Shown here one piece after another: positions 6,236 through 13,507 of a DNA stretch of 15,062 bases (within the stretch, counting starts at the first letter, position 1; every line of letters begins with the position of its first letter). Both the position numbers and the translations under genes were made by a program. Location of the stretch: assembly GCA_964544475.1 (NCBI GenBank), contig CAZJBS010000051.1:1-15062 (forward strand). Reading direction: 5' to 3'. The notes below the pieces were generated by a model. The model was given only the letters and a program-made list of their open reading frames with translations, did no database searches and had not been told where the DNA came from. This stretch comes from CAZJBS01 sp964544475 (GTDB taxonomy: Bacteria; CLD3; SB21).

Positions 6236-6973
6236 ATGCCCACCGAACGCGCGCTCATCGTTATTCCGACGTACAACGAGAAGGAGAACATCGCCCTTCT
6301 GATTCCGAAGATTTTTGCGCAAAACCTGAAGAACGATGTGGCGGAAGTTCATATCCTCGTCGTGGACGACAATTCACCCGACGGCACGTCGGACGTCGTG
6401 CGCCGGATTCAGGCCGACGATCCCAGGGTGCATCTTCTCGTGCGGCCGGAGAAACAAGGCCTCGGGAGGGCTTATGTCGCGGGCTTCCGGTGGGCGATAG
6501 AACGCAACTACGATTTTGTAATGGAAATGGATGCCGACCTGTCCCACGATCCGGCGTATCTTCTGGATTTCATGAAAAAGATCAAAGACTGCGATCTGGT
6601 GATCGGTTCCAGATATGTCAAAGGCGTGAATGTGATCAACTGGCCGTTGAGCCGGCTGCTCATCAGTTATTTTGGCAACCGTTACGCCCGCGCCGTGACC
6701 GGCCTGCCGGTCAGGGATGCGACGGCGGGATTCAAGTGTTTCAGGCTCGCCGTGTTGAAAGCCATCGACCTCAGCCGCGTCAGCGCCAGCGGTTACTCGT
6801 TTCAGATTGAAATGAACTACCGCGCCCACACACTGGGTTTCCGCTTGTGCGAGACGCCGATCATTTTTTATGATCGCACGATCGGCCATTCCAAGATGAG
6901 CACAAATATCATCCGGGAGGGATTCCTTCTCGTGTGGAAACTCCGCATCAAAAAGCTCTTCGGCAAACTATAA
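6236..6973 (+). CDS. GT2 glycosyltransferase, dolichyl/polyprenyl-phosphate mannose synthase-like
   Basis: The 245-residue cytoplasmic-face enzyme is expected to move a sugar, typically mannose or glucose from a nucleotide sugar, to a polyprenyl phosphate. Domain order fits DPM1-type GT2: IVIPTYNEKENI (residues 8-19), LVVDDNSPDGTSD (41-53), GLGRAYVAGFRWAI (76-89), the metal-binding DADLSHDP (99-106), and a later GSRYVKG and ATAGFKCFR. There is no C-terminal membrane pair, as in the soluble DPM1-like bacterial forms. The ATG at 6236 is preferred; GTG 6224 and TTG 6227 lie upstream, and no strong ribosome site decides between them. The product lipid could feed membrane glycosyltransferases; a PAP2 phosphatase in the same operon and a flippase-like protein in the facing operon fit that setting. 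Sugar and acceptor are inferred. Confidence 0.86.
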   Translation: MPTERALIVIPTYNEKENIALLIPKIFAQNLKNDVAEVHILVVDDNSPDGTSDVVRRIQADDPRVHLLVRPEKQGLGRAYVAGFRWAIERNYDFVMEMDADLSHDPAYLLDFMKKIKDCDLVIGSRYVKGVNVINWPLSRLLISYFGNRYARAVTGLPVRDATAGFKCFRLAVLKAIDLSRVSASGYSFQIEMNYRAHTLGFRLCETPIIFYDRTIGHSKMSTNIIREGFLLVWKLRIKKLFGKL

Positions 6974-6989
6974 GTCCAGGAGGAAAAAC

Positions 6990-7955
6990 GTGTCCGTTGT
7001 TCTTGATTTTGAAAAACCGATTACCGATCTCGAAAACAAGATTCGCGAGATGGAGTCGGTCGAGAGCATGGATCTGACGCCGGAAATCGCCAGCCTGTAC
7101 GAAAAGCTGGAGATGTTGAAACAGGAGATCTACGGCCAGCTTACGCCGTGGCAGCGCGTGCAGTTGGCCCGGCATCCGGAGCGTCCGAGGTCGCTGGATT
7201 ACATCGAAAGAATGTGCGAGGAATTTGTGGAGTTGCATGGCGACCGGGCTTTTGGCGATGACCATGCCATCGTGGCCGGCATCGGCCGCCTGGAAGGGCG
7301 TGAGATGATGATCATCGCGCAGCAAAAAGGCAAGGACACCAAGAGCCATCTTTTCCGGAACTTCGGCATGCCGAATCCGGAAGGATATCGCAAGGCCATG
7401 CGCCTTATGCGAATGGCCGCCAAATTCAAAAGGCCCATTGTTACGCTGATCGATACACCCGGCGCCTATCCCGGCATCGAAGCCGAAGAGAGGGGGCAGG
7501 CGGAGGCCATTGCCAGAAATCTACTGGAAATGTCCCGGCTGCACGTGCCGATTGTGTGTGTCATCATCGGTGAAGGGGCCTCCGGCGGCGCGCTGGGGAT
7601 CGGCGTCGGAGACCGGCTGTTGATGATGGAAAATACGTGGTTCTCCGTGATCGCCCCCGAATCCTGTTCAAGCATCCTCTGGCGCAGTTGGGATTACAAG
7701 GAAACGGCGGCGTCGGCGCTTAAACTGACCGCGGACGATCTGTTGCAATTCAAGATCATCGACCGAGTCATCAAAGAGCCCCTGGGCGGCGCCAACCGGG
7801 ATTATGACCTGGCGGCCAAACACGTCAAAGAGGCTATTGTCGATGAAGTGGCCAAACTCGAACGTCTCCCGGTCGATGAACTCCTGTCGGGACGTCTGGA
7901 GAAATACAACCAGATGGGCCGGTGGGGCGAGTGGGAAGAAAAGCAGGGCACATGA
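6990..7955 (+). CDS. accA: Acetyl-CoA carboxylase carboxyltransferase subunit alpha
   Basis: AccA with AccD transfers the carboxyl group from biotin to acetyl-CoA, giving malonyl-CoA for fatty-acid synthesis in the cytoplasm. At 321 residues it matches E. coli AccA (319). It shows the N-terminal alpha-helical stretch, RHPERPRSLDYIERM (residues 61-75), HGDRAFGDD, QKGKDTKSHLFRNFGMPNPE (112-131), the crotonase-fold TPGAYPGIEAEERGQ (156-170) and the oxyanion segment GEGASGGALGIG (194-205). The start is GTG at 6990, with CCAGGAGG at 6976-6983 and good spacing. Its stop overlaps the ATG of the thioesterase gene (ATGA at 7952-7955), so the two are probably translationally coupled. accD, accB and accC are not in the window. 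Confidence 0.96.
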   Translation: MSVVLDFEKPITDLENKIREMESVESMDLTPEIASLYEKLEMLKQEIYGQLTPWQRVQLARHPERPRSLDYIERMCEEFVELHGDRAFGDDHAIVAGIGRLEGREMMIIAQQKGKDTKSHLFRNFGMPNPEGYRKAMRLMRMAAKFKRPIVTLIDTPGAYPGIEAEERGQAEAIARNLLEMSRLHVPIVCVIIGEGASGGALGIGVGDRLLMMENTWFSVIAPESCSSILWRSWDYKETAASALKLTADDLLQFKIIDRVIKEPLGGANRDYDLAAKHVKEAIVDEVAKLERLPVDELLSGRLEKYNQMGRWGEWEEKQGT

Positions 7956-8374
7956 CGGCCGTCAAGCCTGCCACGTTTCGTTTTTCCACCATCCAGCGCG
8001 TCCGGTATGCCGAGACAGACAATATGGGCGTGGCCTACCATGCCAACTATCTGATTTGGTTTGAAGTCGGACGCACCGAGTTGATCCGTCATTTGGGATT
8101 ACCCTACAAAGACCTGGAATTCGCCGGGCTGTTTCTTCCCGTGATCGAGGTGCATTGCGAATACCTGAAGGCGGTGCGGTATGACGATGAGGTTCGTATC
8201 GATTCGTTTTTGGTTGAGCAGAAGGGGCTACGGCTGAAGATCGGTTACGAGTTGTATGTCGGCGATGCGTTGTCGGCGCGCGGTTCTACGATTCATGCGT
8301 TCACGGACCGCTCGGGCCGCCCGACAAGGCCGTTGAAGGCTTTTGTGGAGGCTGTGGATGCCGTATTGGGATGA
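7952..8374 (+). CDS. YbgC/FadM-type acyl-CoA thioesterase (hotdog fold)
   Basis: The 140-residue protein carries the 4-hydroxybenzoyl-CoA thioesterase/YbgC signature RVRYAETDNMGVAYHANYL (residues 16-34), in which Asp23 is the expected catalytic residue and His30 belongs to the conserved YHANY. Downstream, IEVHCEYLKAVRYDDEVRI continues the hotdog strand pattern. Such enzymes hydrolyse acyl-CoA thioesters, and YbgC is associated with the cell-envelope Tol-Pal cluster in proteobacteria; the chain length used here cannot be read from sequence. The ATG at 7952 overlaps the accA stop (ATGA), linking it to malonyl-CoA supply. The next gene begins inside its last 17 bases. An in-frame extension to about 7922 is not supported, since it would run inside accA. 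Confidence 0.9.
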   Translation: MTAVKPATFRFSTIQRVRYAETDNMGVAYHANYLIWFEVGRTELIRHLGLPYKDLEFAGLFLPVIEVHCEYLKAVRYDDEVRIDSFLVEQKGLRLKIGYELYVGDALSARGSTIHAFTDRSGRPTRPLKAFVEAVDAVLG

Positions 8375-8855
8375 ATTCCTTGCCGCGTTGTCGGCGGCAC
8401 ATGACAGGCTTGCGGCGGCTTCCGATGAAGTGGTTTCGATTCATCCGGCGCCCGGCAAATGGTCCGTCAGGGAGATCATCGGGCATTTGATCGATTCCGC
8501 GTCCAATAACCACCAGCGTTTTCTCCGGGCCCGATTCCAGGAAGACCTTGTGTTTCCGCCGTATGCTCAGGATGATTGGGTGCGCATGCAAGGTTACCAG
8601 GAAGCGGCGTGGCCGGAAATTCTGGAACTTTGGTACACCTTCAATCTCCATCTTGCGCGCGTGATGGCATTGACGCCGCAGGACATACGGGAACGCCGGA
8701 CAACGGTTCACAATTTTGACCGCATTGCCTGGCAGACGGTCAATGCCGGAACCCCATCCACGCTGGATTATTTCATGAGAGACTACATCGGCCACTGGTA
8801 TCATCACATGCAGCAGATCGATGCCATCCTGGAACGTAACGCCACCGGGTCATGA
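8358..8855 (+). CDS. DinB-family four-helix protein (second paralogue)
   Basis: The 165-residue protein has the DinB/YfiT layout: PGKWSVREIIGHLIDSASNN near residues 32-51 with metal ligand His43, and a C-terminal YIGHWYHHMQQID with the HxxxH pair His146/His150. PGKWS-(V/I)-RE-(I/L)-(I/V)-GHL is typical of the YfiT-like branch, some members of which transfer thiols or hydrolyse in a metal-dependent way. The actual substrate is unknown. ATG 8358 has GGAGG at 8347-8351, six bases away, and overlaps the end of the thioesterase gene by 17 bases. Its stop overlaps the following ATG (ATGA, 8852-8855). It is only distantly similar to the DinB-family protein at 2266-2778, but the first ligand His43 is at the same position in both. 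Confidence 0.86.
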   Translation: MPYWDEFLAALSAAHDRLAAASDEVVSIHPAPGKWSVREIIGHLIDSASNNHQRFLRARFQEDLVFPPYAQDDWVRMQGYQEAAWPEILELWYTFNLHLARVMALTPQDIRERRTTVHNFDRIAWQTVNAGTPSTLDYFMRDYIGHWYHHMQQIDAILERNATGS

Positions 8856-9454
8856 GTTGCCTTTTCTTCCTTCTTGCTTTTCTTGTCACCGGCGCGTTGT
8901 CTGCGCAGAATATGGATGTGCGGCTGTTTCGCGCTATCAATAACGCTCACACGCCGTTCACGGATTCATTTTTTGAGTTTCAGACCAATTCCGTCAAACC
9001 GGTGGCGATGGCCGCGCCCGCAGGATTGTTTCTGACCGGCATTTTGCTCAAGGACCGGGAAACGGAACATGCCGGCATTCTGCTGGGCACGTCCATTCTG
9101 CTGACGCAGGGGTTCACGCACGTTTTGAAAATTGGATTTGATCGTCGCCGGCCTTACGAAGCCCTTGCCAACGTGCACACGCCGATCGGGCCGGCCGACA
9201 CGCGGTCGTTTCCGTCCGGGCATTCCAGTACGGCTTTCGCCACGGCGACCATGCTGGCGCTGACGTATCCAAAATGGTATGTCATAGTTCCGGCCTATGC
9301 ATGGGCAGGCCTGGCAGGCTACAGCCGGATCGCGGTGGGCGTCCATTATCCAAGCGATGTGATCGTGGGTGCGCTGGTCGGCGTGGGTACGTCGTTACTG
9401 GTTTTCCATTTCCGTAAGACCGTTTTCAAGACTTCGGATCGTATCCTGCATTAA
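8852..9454 (+). CDS. PAP2-family membrane phosphatase
   Basis: The 200-residue membrane protein has all three phosphatidic-acid-phosphatase type 2 motifs: KIGFDRRRP (residues 93-101, KX6RP), PSGH (121-124, with nucleophile-assisting His124) and SRIAVGVHYPSD (158-169, SRX5HX3D, with catalytic His165). Hydrophobic stretches at about 2-18 (a signal peptide or first helix ending in ALSAQN), 51-66, 125-138, 143-155 and 169-186 fit a short PAP2 enzyme whose active site faces the periplasm. Possible substrates are undecaprenyl diphosphate, phosphatidic acid or phosphatidylglycerol phosphate; the sequence does not decide. The ATG overlaps the DinB-family stop (ATGA). It is the last gene of the operon and overlaps the facing MocA-like gene by 29 bases. 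Confidence 0.92.
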   Translation: MSCLFFLLAFLVTGALSAQNMDVRLFRAINNAHTPFTDSFFEFQTNSVKPVAMAAPAGLFLTGILLKDRETEHAGILLGTSILLTQGFTHVLKIGFDRRRPYEALANVHTPIGPADTRSFPSGHSSTAFATATMLALTYPKWYVIVPAYAWAGLAGYSRIAVGVHYPSDVIVGALVGVGTSLLVFHFRKTVFKTSDRILH

Positions 9455-10046
9455 GCCCTCCTTTCCGGGAACGCCTCACCAGTCTCTCATAATCTGAGCG
9501 TGTATCAATGTCCAGCAGAACACCTTCATCCGCAACATCCACAAAACGGATCTGGCCGGCATGTCGTTGAATGACGCCGTACAGGATTTTTTCCCCTTCA
9601 AAGGTGAGGCACTCGCCAAAGATACGGCGATCGAGGACAACCGGATGACCTTTTTTCATTTCGTACCGCGGAATGACGATGGTGCCCGGGTCGAAACGAT
9701 TCAACAGGATTCCCACGGTGTCGCTGTCAAAAGCCGGCATGTCCCCGGGTGTAATCACCACGGCGTCCACGTTCGACGGCACATGGGCCGCGGCCAAACG
9801 AATGGAGGAACTCATGCCCGTTGCAAAGTCGGTGTTGAAGAAGCACTGGATTTTCGGATCCGTCAAGACGACCGAAATGGCGTCGGCATAGGCGCCCGTA
9901 ATGACCATAATGTCCTGAATATCGGGACGGGTGAATTTTTCGACGACGGTATGAATGATCGTCGAGTCGCCGAATGGCTGTAGCAGTTTGTTCTCTCCAA
10001 ACCGGCCGGATTCACCGGCGGCGAGTATGACCGCCGAGTAGGTCAT
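9426..10046 (-). CDS. MocA-like nucleotidyltransferase (molybdenum cofactor cytidylyltransferase type)
   Basis: The 206-residue MobA-like NTP transferase shows the Rossmann-like GT-A nucleotide loop ILAAGESGRFGENK (residues 7-20; LAAGxSxRxGxxK with Lys20), then NTDFATGMSSSIRLA (71-85), the metal-site TPGDMP (99-104, Asp102), KGHPVVL and GVLLDIDTRSDYERL near the C-terminus. This set, particularly NxxxxxGMSSS and GHPV, is closer to MocA (CTP:molybdopterin cytidylyltransferase) than to MobA; MocA makes the MCD cofactor for xanthine-dehydrogenase-type enzymes. No molybdoenzyme or other moa/moe gene is in the window, so a different sugar or cofactor nucleotidyl transfer is possible. ATG 10046 overlaps the stop codon of the Usp gene (ATGA), favouring it over an upstream start. 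Last gene of the minus operon; tail overlaps PAP2. Confidence 0.84.
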   Translation of the reverse strand: MTYSAVILAAGESGRFGENKLLQPFGDSTIIHTVVEKFTRPDIQDIMVITGAYADAISVVLTDPKIQCFFNTDFATGMSSSIRLAAAHVPSNVDAVVITPGDMPAFDSDTVGILLNRFDPGTIVIPRYEMKKGHPVVLDRRIFGECLTFEGEKILYGVIQRHAGQIRFVDVADEGVLLDIDTRSDYERLVRRSRKGGLNAGYDPKS

Positions 10047-10528
10047 TCGTCGGGAATCTTGAACTCCCCCTTGACGCGGACGGTCAAAACGGCGCACGGC
10101 GCTTTGCGAACGACTTTTTCGGTCACGCTGCCCATGAGGATATGTTCGAGTCCGGTGCGGCCGTGCGAAGCCAGGATGATCAGATCAATGGCCCGATCCT
10201 GGGCGGCCCGCAGAATTTCAATGTACGGATTTCCCTGCGTCAGGATTACGTCGGTGGGAATGGCGCCGAATTCCGCCTCTCTGGACCGGATATGAGTCTC
10301 CACCAATCGGTTCAGGGATTGTTCCGCCGAAGTCCGTATGCCCTGCTCGAGTTCAACCACATCCGGCATGCCGATGGGCGCATCGGAATAATAGATAATC
10401 GGCTCAAAGACATGCAGGAGATGAAGTCGGGCCTGATACGTCCTGGCCAGTGACAAGGCGTACTCCAGGGCTTTGTTGGCGGAATCGGAAAAATCGGTCG
10501 GGATGAGAATGTTTTTGAATGGCATCAT
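10043..10528 (-). CDS. Universal stress protein (UspA family)
   Basis: The 161-residue cytoplasmic protein has the Usp fold signatures: NILIPTDFSDSANKALEYAL at residues 6-25 (Asp12 in the nucleotide site) and the ATP-binding ASHGRTGLEHILMGSVTEKV (120-139), which fits G/A-2x-G-9x-G-S, followed by APCAVLTVR. This suggests the ATP-binding class rather than the non-binding UspA class. Usp proteins respond to starvation, oxidative or respiratory stress; the stimulus here is unknown. The start is one of two adjacent ATG codons (10528 or 10525) after AGGGA. It follows the ThiE/TenI-like gene by 48 bases and is coupled by overlap to the MocA-like gene. Confidence 0.93.
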   Translation of the reverse strand: MMPFKNILIPTDFSDSANKALEYALSLARTYQARLHLLHVFEPIIYYSDAPIGMPDVVELEQGIRTSAEQSLNRLVETHIRSREAEFGAIPTDVILTQGNPYIEILRAAQDRAIDLIILASHGRTGLEHILMGSVTEKVVRKAPCAVLTVRVKGEFKIPDE

Positions 10529-10555
10529 GACGTCCCTGCCTTTCAGTTATGCTAC

Positions 10556-10600
10556 GTACCAATGTACCAAAAAAAATCACAGATGGCCCAATTTTTTTTT
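10556..10600. repeat. Homopolymer pair and tandem GTACCAA repeat at the ThiE-like gene end
   Basis: GTACCAA occurs at 10556-10562 and again at 10564-10570. On the minus strand the ThiE/TenI-like gene has nine A in a row just before its stop (10600-10592) and eight T directly after it (10576-10569). The A and T tracts could pair around a 15-base loop and leave a weak terminator-like or slippage-prone site. No GC-rich stem is present, so a full intrinsic terminator is not claimed. Confidence 0.4.
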
Positions 10601-11203
10601 GATCCGTTCCATTCTTCCTACGATGTCGTGCGGGTCCATCAACAGCGAAATCCCGGCGACGCCGTGGGCGCCGGCCTCCAGCCATTGTGTGATATTTTCC
10701 GTCTGCACGCCGCCCAGGGCAAAAACGGGCACGGGCACGTCTTGACATATCTGCCGAAAAGCCGCTTCGGAGAGTATCGCATGTCCGGCGGGTTTGGACG
10801 GCGTGGGGGCGACCGGCCCGCATACGACAAAATCCGCTCCGGCGGAAGCCGCCGCGATCGCCCCCGACCGGTCGTGGGTCGATGCGCCGATCCATTTCGT
10901 GGTTCCAATGATCCGGCGGACATCGGCAACCGGGAGGCTGGATTCCGTCAGGTGAATGCCGTCGAGATCGAGACTGAGCAAAATGTCGATGCGGTCGTTG
11001 ACGAAGACGAGGGTTCCGGTTTTTTCTGCAAGCGCCTTGATGTCGCGGCACAAGGACCACAACTCCCGTGGCGTCAGATCCTTTTCACGCACTTGAATGG
11101 CCCGAACGCCGGCCTTTACTGTGCCTTGAAGGTGATCGATGAACGCCACCGGGGTCATCCGGCCGCGCGACGTGATGCCGTAGAATTTGAAATCAACGTT
11201 CAT
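10577..11203 (-). CDS. ThiE/TenI-family protein (thiamine phosphate synthase-like)
   Basis: The 208-residue TIM-barrel protein carries much of the ThiE signature: AIQVREKDL (residues 35-43), VNDRIDI (68-74), IGASTH (105-110), CGPVAPTPSKPAG (128-140) and FALGGVQTENI (161-171). ThiE joins HMP-PP and thiazole phosphate to thiamine phosphate; TenI is a thiazole tautomerase. The stretch normally reading GxHxGQxD reads GIHLTESSLP (82-91), so the second metal-binding Asp is replaced by Ser while Asp70 is kept. TenI-like activity or a modified synthase is therefore as likely as true ThiE. The ATG at 11203 is preferred over TTG 11215; both overlap the end of the upstream membrane-protein gene, suggesting coupling. 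No other thi gene is in the window. Confidence 0.82.
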   Translation of the reverse strand: MNVDFKFYGITSRGRMTPVAFIDHLQGTVKAGVRAIQVREKDLTPRELWSLCRDIKALAEKTGTLVFVNDRIDILLSLDLDGIHLTESSLPVADVRRIIGTTKWIGASTHDRSGAIAAASAGADFVVCGPVAPTPSKPAGHAILSEAAFRQICQDVPVPVFALGGVQTENITQWLEAGAHGVAGISLLMDPHDIVGRMERIKKKLGHL

Positions 11204-12212
11204 GGGCCGTTCCAAAATTGTGCTTCACGATAAAGTAAAGACCCAGGGCGCCGGGCAGCAGCACATTGTTCAGAAAAATCAGAATGGACGAGTTGAAAGC
11301 GGCGGCATACGATGAACCGAGCAAACCAAAAAAATAGACGACCGCGCCTTCCCGCACGCCAAGGTCCATCAGGGCGACCGGAATCAGGGATTTGATGAAC
11401 ATGGCGGCGCTCGAGGCGATCAGCGCATCAAAAAGGGGAAGCGTTGTAAAGGCATTGATGAAAAAATAGAACTGACTGAAAACAATCAGTTGAAATACGA
11501 TGGCGTACGTGAGGCTTGGCAAAAAATGACCGCGGCGGAATTCATCGGACGCCGACACGAGATCGAACAGCTTCTGCCGGTACGGCAGCAGGACCAGCGC
11601 CCTTTTCGAACTTCGAATCAGCGTTCGCAGCACGACGGGCCGAAGAAGAAGGACGAGAGTGAACGCCACAAACAGCGCGGCCAGCATTACGCACAACCAT
11701 TCCATCACGGGCGATCTTTCTTTTTCATTGATCAGGAGGTACGTGAGGCTGAAAAGCCCGGCCAAAGCCAGCGCCCATTGGGACAGGACTTTGTCAATAA
11801 TCGCCATGCCGGTGAGGCGGCTTCTGGATGCATTTGGAATGAAGAATCCGCGGCCGACTTCACCCAATCGCCCGGGCGTGATCAGGCCCATCGAAAAACC
11901 ACACATCAGCGAACCAAACACCTGGCCCGGCGGGGCCGCCGGCTCGACGATACGCACGAGGTAGCGCCATTTGAGATACTGGATCAGAATATTCGGCGCT
12001 GTGAGAGCCAGACCGCCGAGCAAGAAAGGCCAGCGCACGTCCGAGAACTCGGCACGGATTTCCGTCATCTGAATCTTGTTGACGACGTAATAGACCAGAA
12101 AAACGGTCAGGAGCAATTTGATGAGTAGAAACCACCGCAGGCGACGGCCGGAGCGAGGCGGTGTTTCCGAGGGGAAATCTCCCATATCCGGCATGGAATT
12201 CACTTCAGCCAT
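11193..12212 (-). CDS. Flippase-like integral membrane protein (YbhN/AglD, LPG synthase TM family)
   Basis: The 339-residue inner-membrane protein begins with a short Pro/Ser/Arg-rich cytoplasmic tail, then WFLLIKLLLTVFLVYYVV (about residues 27-44) and further hydrophobic segments to about residue 330. Family features include LIQYLKWRYLV (about 77-87), GFSMGLITPGRLGEVGRGFF (about 109-128) and SLIPVALMDLGVREGAVVYF (about 274-293); the P-G-R-x-G-E and D-x-G-x-R-E pieces are the classic pattern of this lysylphosphatidylglycerol-synthase membrane domain. Members lacking the aminoacyl domain, as here, include AglD and YbhN and are tied to lipid or lipid-linked sugar handling; the substrate is not known. 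The ATG at 12212 overlaps the end of the EnvC-like gene by 13 bases; ATG 12194 is an alternative without overlap. Confidence 0.87.
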   Translation of the reverse strand: MAEVNSMPDMGDFPSETPPRSGRRLRWFLLIKLLLTVFLVYYVVNKIQMTEIRAEFSDVRWPFLLGGLALTAPNILIQYLKWRYLVRIVEPAAPPGQVFGSLMCGFSMGLITPGRLGEVGRGFFIPNASRSRLTGMAIIDKVLSQWALALAGLFSLTYLLINEKERSPVMEWLCVMLAALFVAFTLVLLLRPVVLRTLIRSSKRALVLLPYRQKLFDLVSASDEFRRGHFLPSLTYAIVFQLIVFSQFYFFINAFTTLPLFDALIASSAAMFIKSLIPVALMDLGVREGAVVYFFGLLGSSYAAAFNSSILIFLNNVLLPGALGLYFIVKHNFGTAHER

Positions 12213-13507
12213 TCGGACGGATCCTGAGCTTCGCGGCTTTTGTATATTTCGAAATGAAGCGTGTACCTGCCATCGTCCGATTCGTCGACGCGTCCCAGCA
12301 TCGATCCGGCCTGAACGGATTCGTCGACCGACACGTAAATTTCCGACAGGTGGGCGTAAACGGTGTAATAACCTCCCCCGTGATCGACGATGACGGTATT
12401 GCCCAGACGGCGGAGCCAGGATATCAATGTGACTTTGCCCTTGGCGACCGAGTTCACCGGCGCGTTTTCGGTCGTCGTGATTTCCACGCCGGGATTCCGT
12501 GTTTTCGTTCCCAGGACGGGATTCACCTGCAAGCCGAATTTCTGGGTGATGCGTCCGCGGACGGGATACGGCAATCGTCCTTTGTATTGGCCGAATTCGG
12601 ATTTTTCAAAGTACACCGGCTCTTTTTCGGTGACCGAACCCTTGCCGGCTTTGCGGGCCGCCTTGCGCGCCAGGGCCGCCGCTTCTTCCTCTCTTTTCTT
12701 GCGTTCGAGTTCGGCAATCAGATTTTCGAGGAGGTCGAGATCGTCCTTTCGCTGATCGATCAGCGATTGGTACAGCACTTTGTTCTTGCGAATTTTGCCA
12801 AGCGTGGCTTTGCGCGTCCGGATTTCGACATCGAGCGCGGTCTTTTCTCGTTTGCGGTCGGCGATGACCGTTTGCAGGCGGGCCAATTCCGATTCGATCT
12901 GGCGTTTCTGCGACTCGATGGACGATTTTTTCTTTCGCAATGACTGGAGATCGCGTTGATCCTGTTGGGAAATGAGTTTTACATACTTGATGCGGGCGTA
13001 GGCCTGGGTCCACGACGTCGATGCGAACACCAGCGCGAGAGGGTCTTCATCCCGATGCTTGTAGATTTGAACCAGACGCTGCGCGGTGAGGCGCCGGAGA
13101 TCGCCAAGTTCCTCCCGGGTTTGATTCAACTGGCGCCGCAACGCGGCGATATTATCCTGTGTCAGGATTCGCGATTGCTCGAGTTCGCCGAGCAGTTGCT
13201 GAAGCAATCCCACCTTCTGGTTGGTTTCATTGAGGCTTTCAATTTCGGTTTTTTCTTTTTGGGCGCTGGCGACGAGTTTGCTTTCGTAGGCCTTGATTTC
13301 GTTTTTAAGTTTTTGGACGCGTTTCTGATTGTCGGAGATCTTTTTTTCAAAATTCTGGGCCATGGCTCCTGACACGATCATCCACGAAAGAAGAAAACAG
13401 CCGACCGCAGAGATCCGGGCGCGCGGAGGATGGCAGGCCGTCAATACGTAACGAAGCGTCACGGCTCTGCGCCATGGTGATCGGGGGTTTCGCGTCCGGT
13501 CAGGCAT
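12200..13507 (-). CDS. EnvC-like exported coiled-coil protein with degenerate M23 (LytM) domain
   Basis: From ATG 13507 the protein has 435 residues: a basic start, a hydrophobic signal segment (about 32-48) with a likely cut after AMA (residue 50), a long Lys/Glu/Gln-rich coiled coil (about 52-285), and a C-terminal LytM/M23 fold (about 310-435). EnvC-type proteins bind the periplasmic cell wall and switch on amidases for daughter-cell separation. The peptidase HxGxD reads NPGVE (Asn338, Glu342) and HxH reads TLH (Thr416, His418); His386 in YAHLS is kept. Loss of these zinc ligands points to a regulator rather than an active hydrolase. ATG 13507 overlaps the radical SAM stop by 8 bases; GTG 13462, just ahead of the signal peptide, is an alternative. 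Confidence 0.88.
   Translation of the reverse strand: MPDRTRNPRSPWRRAVTLRYVLTACHPPRARISAVGCFLLSWMIVSGAMAQNFEKKISDNQKRVQKLKNEIKAYESKLVASAQKEKTEIESLNETNQKVGLLQQLLGELEQSRILTQDNIAALRRQLNQTREELGDLRRLTAQRLVQIYKHRDEDPLALVFASTSWTQAYARIKYVKLISQQDQRDLQSLRKKKSSIESQKRQIESELARLQTVIADRKREKTALDVEIRTRKATLGKIRKNKVLYQSLIDQRKDDLDLLENLIAELERKKREEEAAALARKAARKAGKGSVTEKEPVYFEKSEFGQYKGRLPYPVRGRITQKFGLQVNPVLGTKTRNPGVEITTTENAPVNSVAKGKVTLISWLRRLGNTVIVDHGGGYYTVYAHLSEIYVSVDESVQAGSMLGRVDESDDGRYTLHFEIYKSREAQDPSEWLK

Noticed and set aside
12161..12943. A 260-codon + strand frame opposite the EnvC-like gene
   Set aside because: Phe/Arg/Gly-rich mirror of a coiled coil; the minus frame has a signal peptide and an M23 fold.
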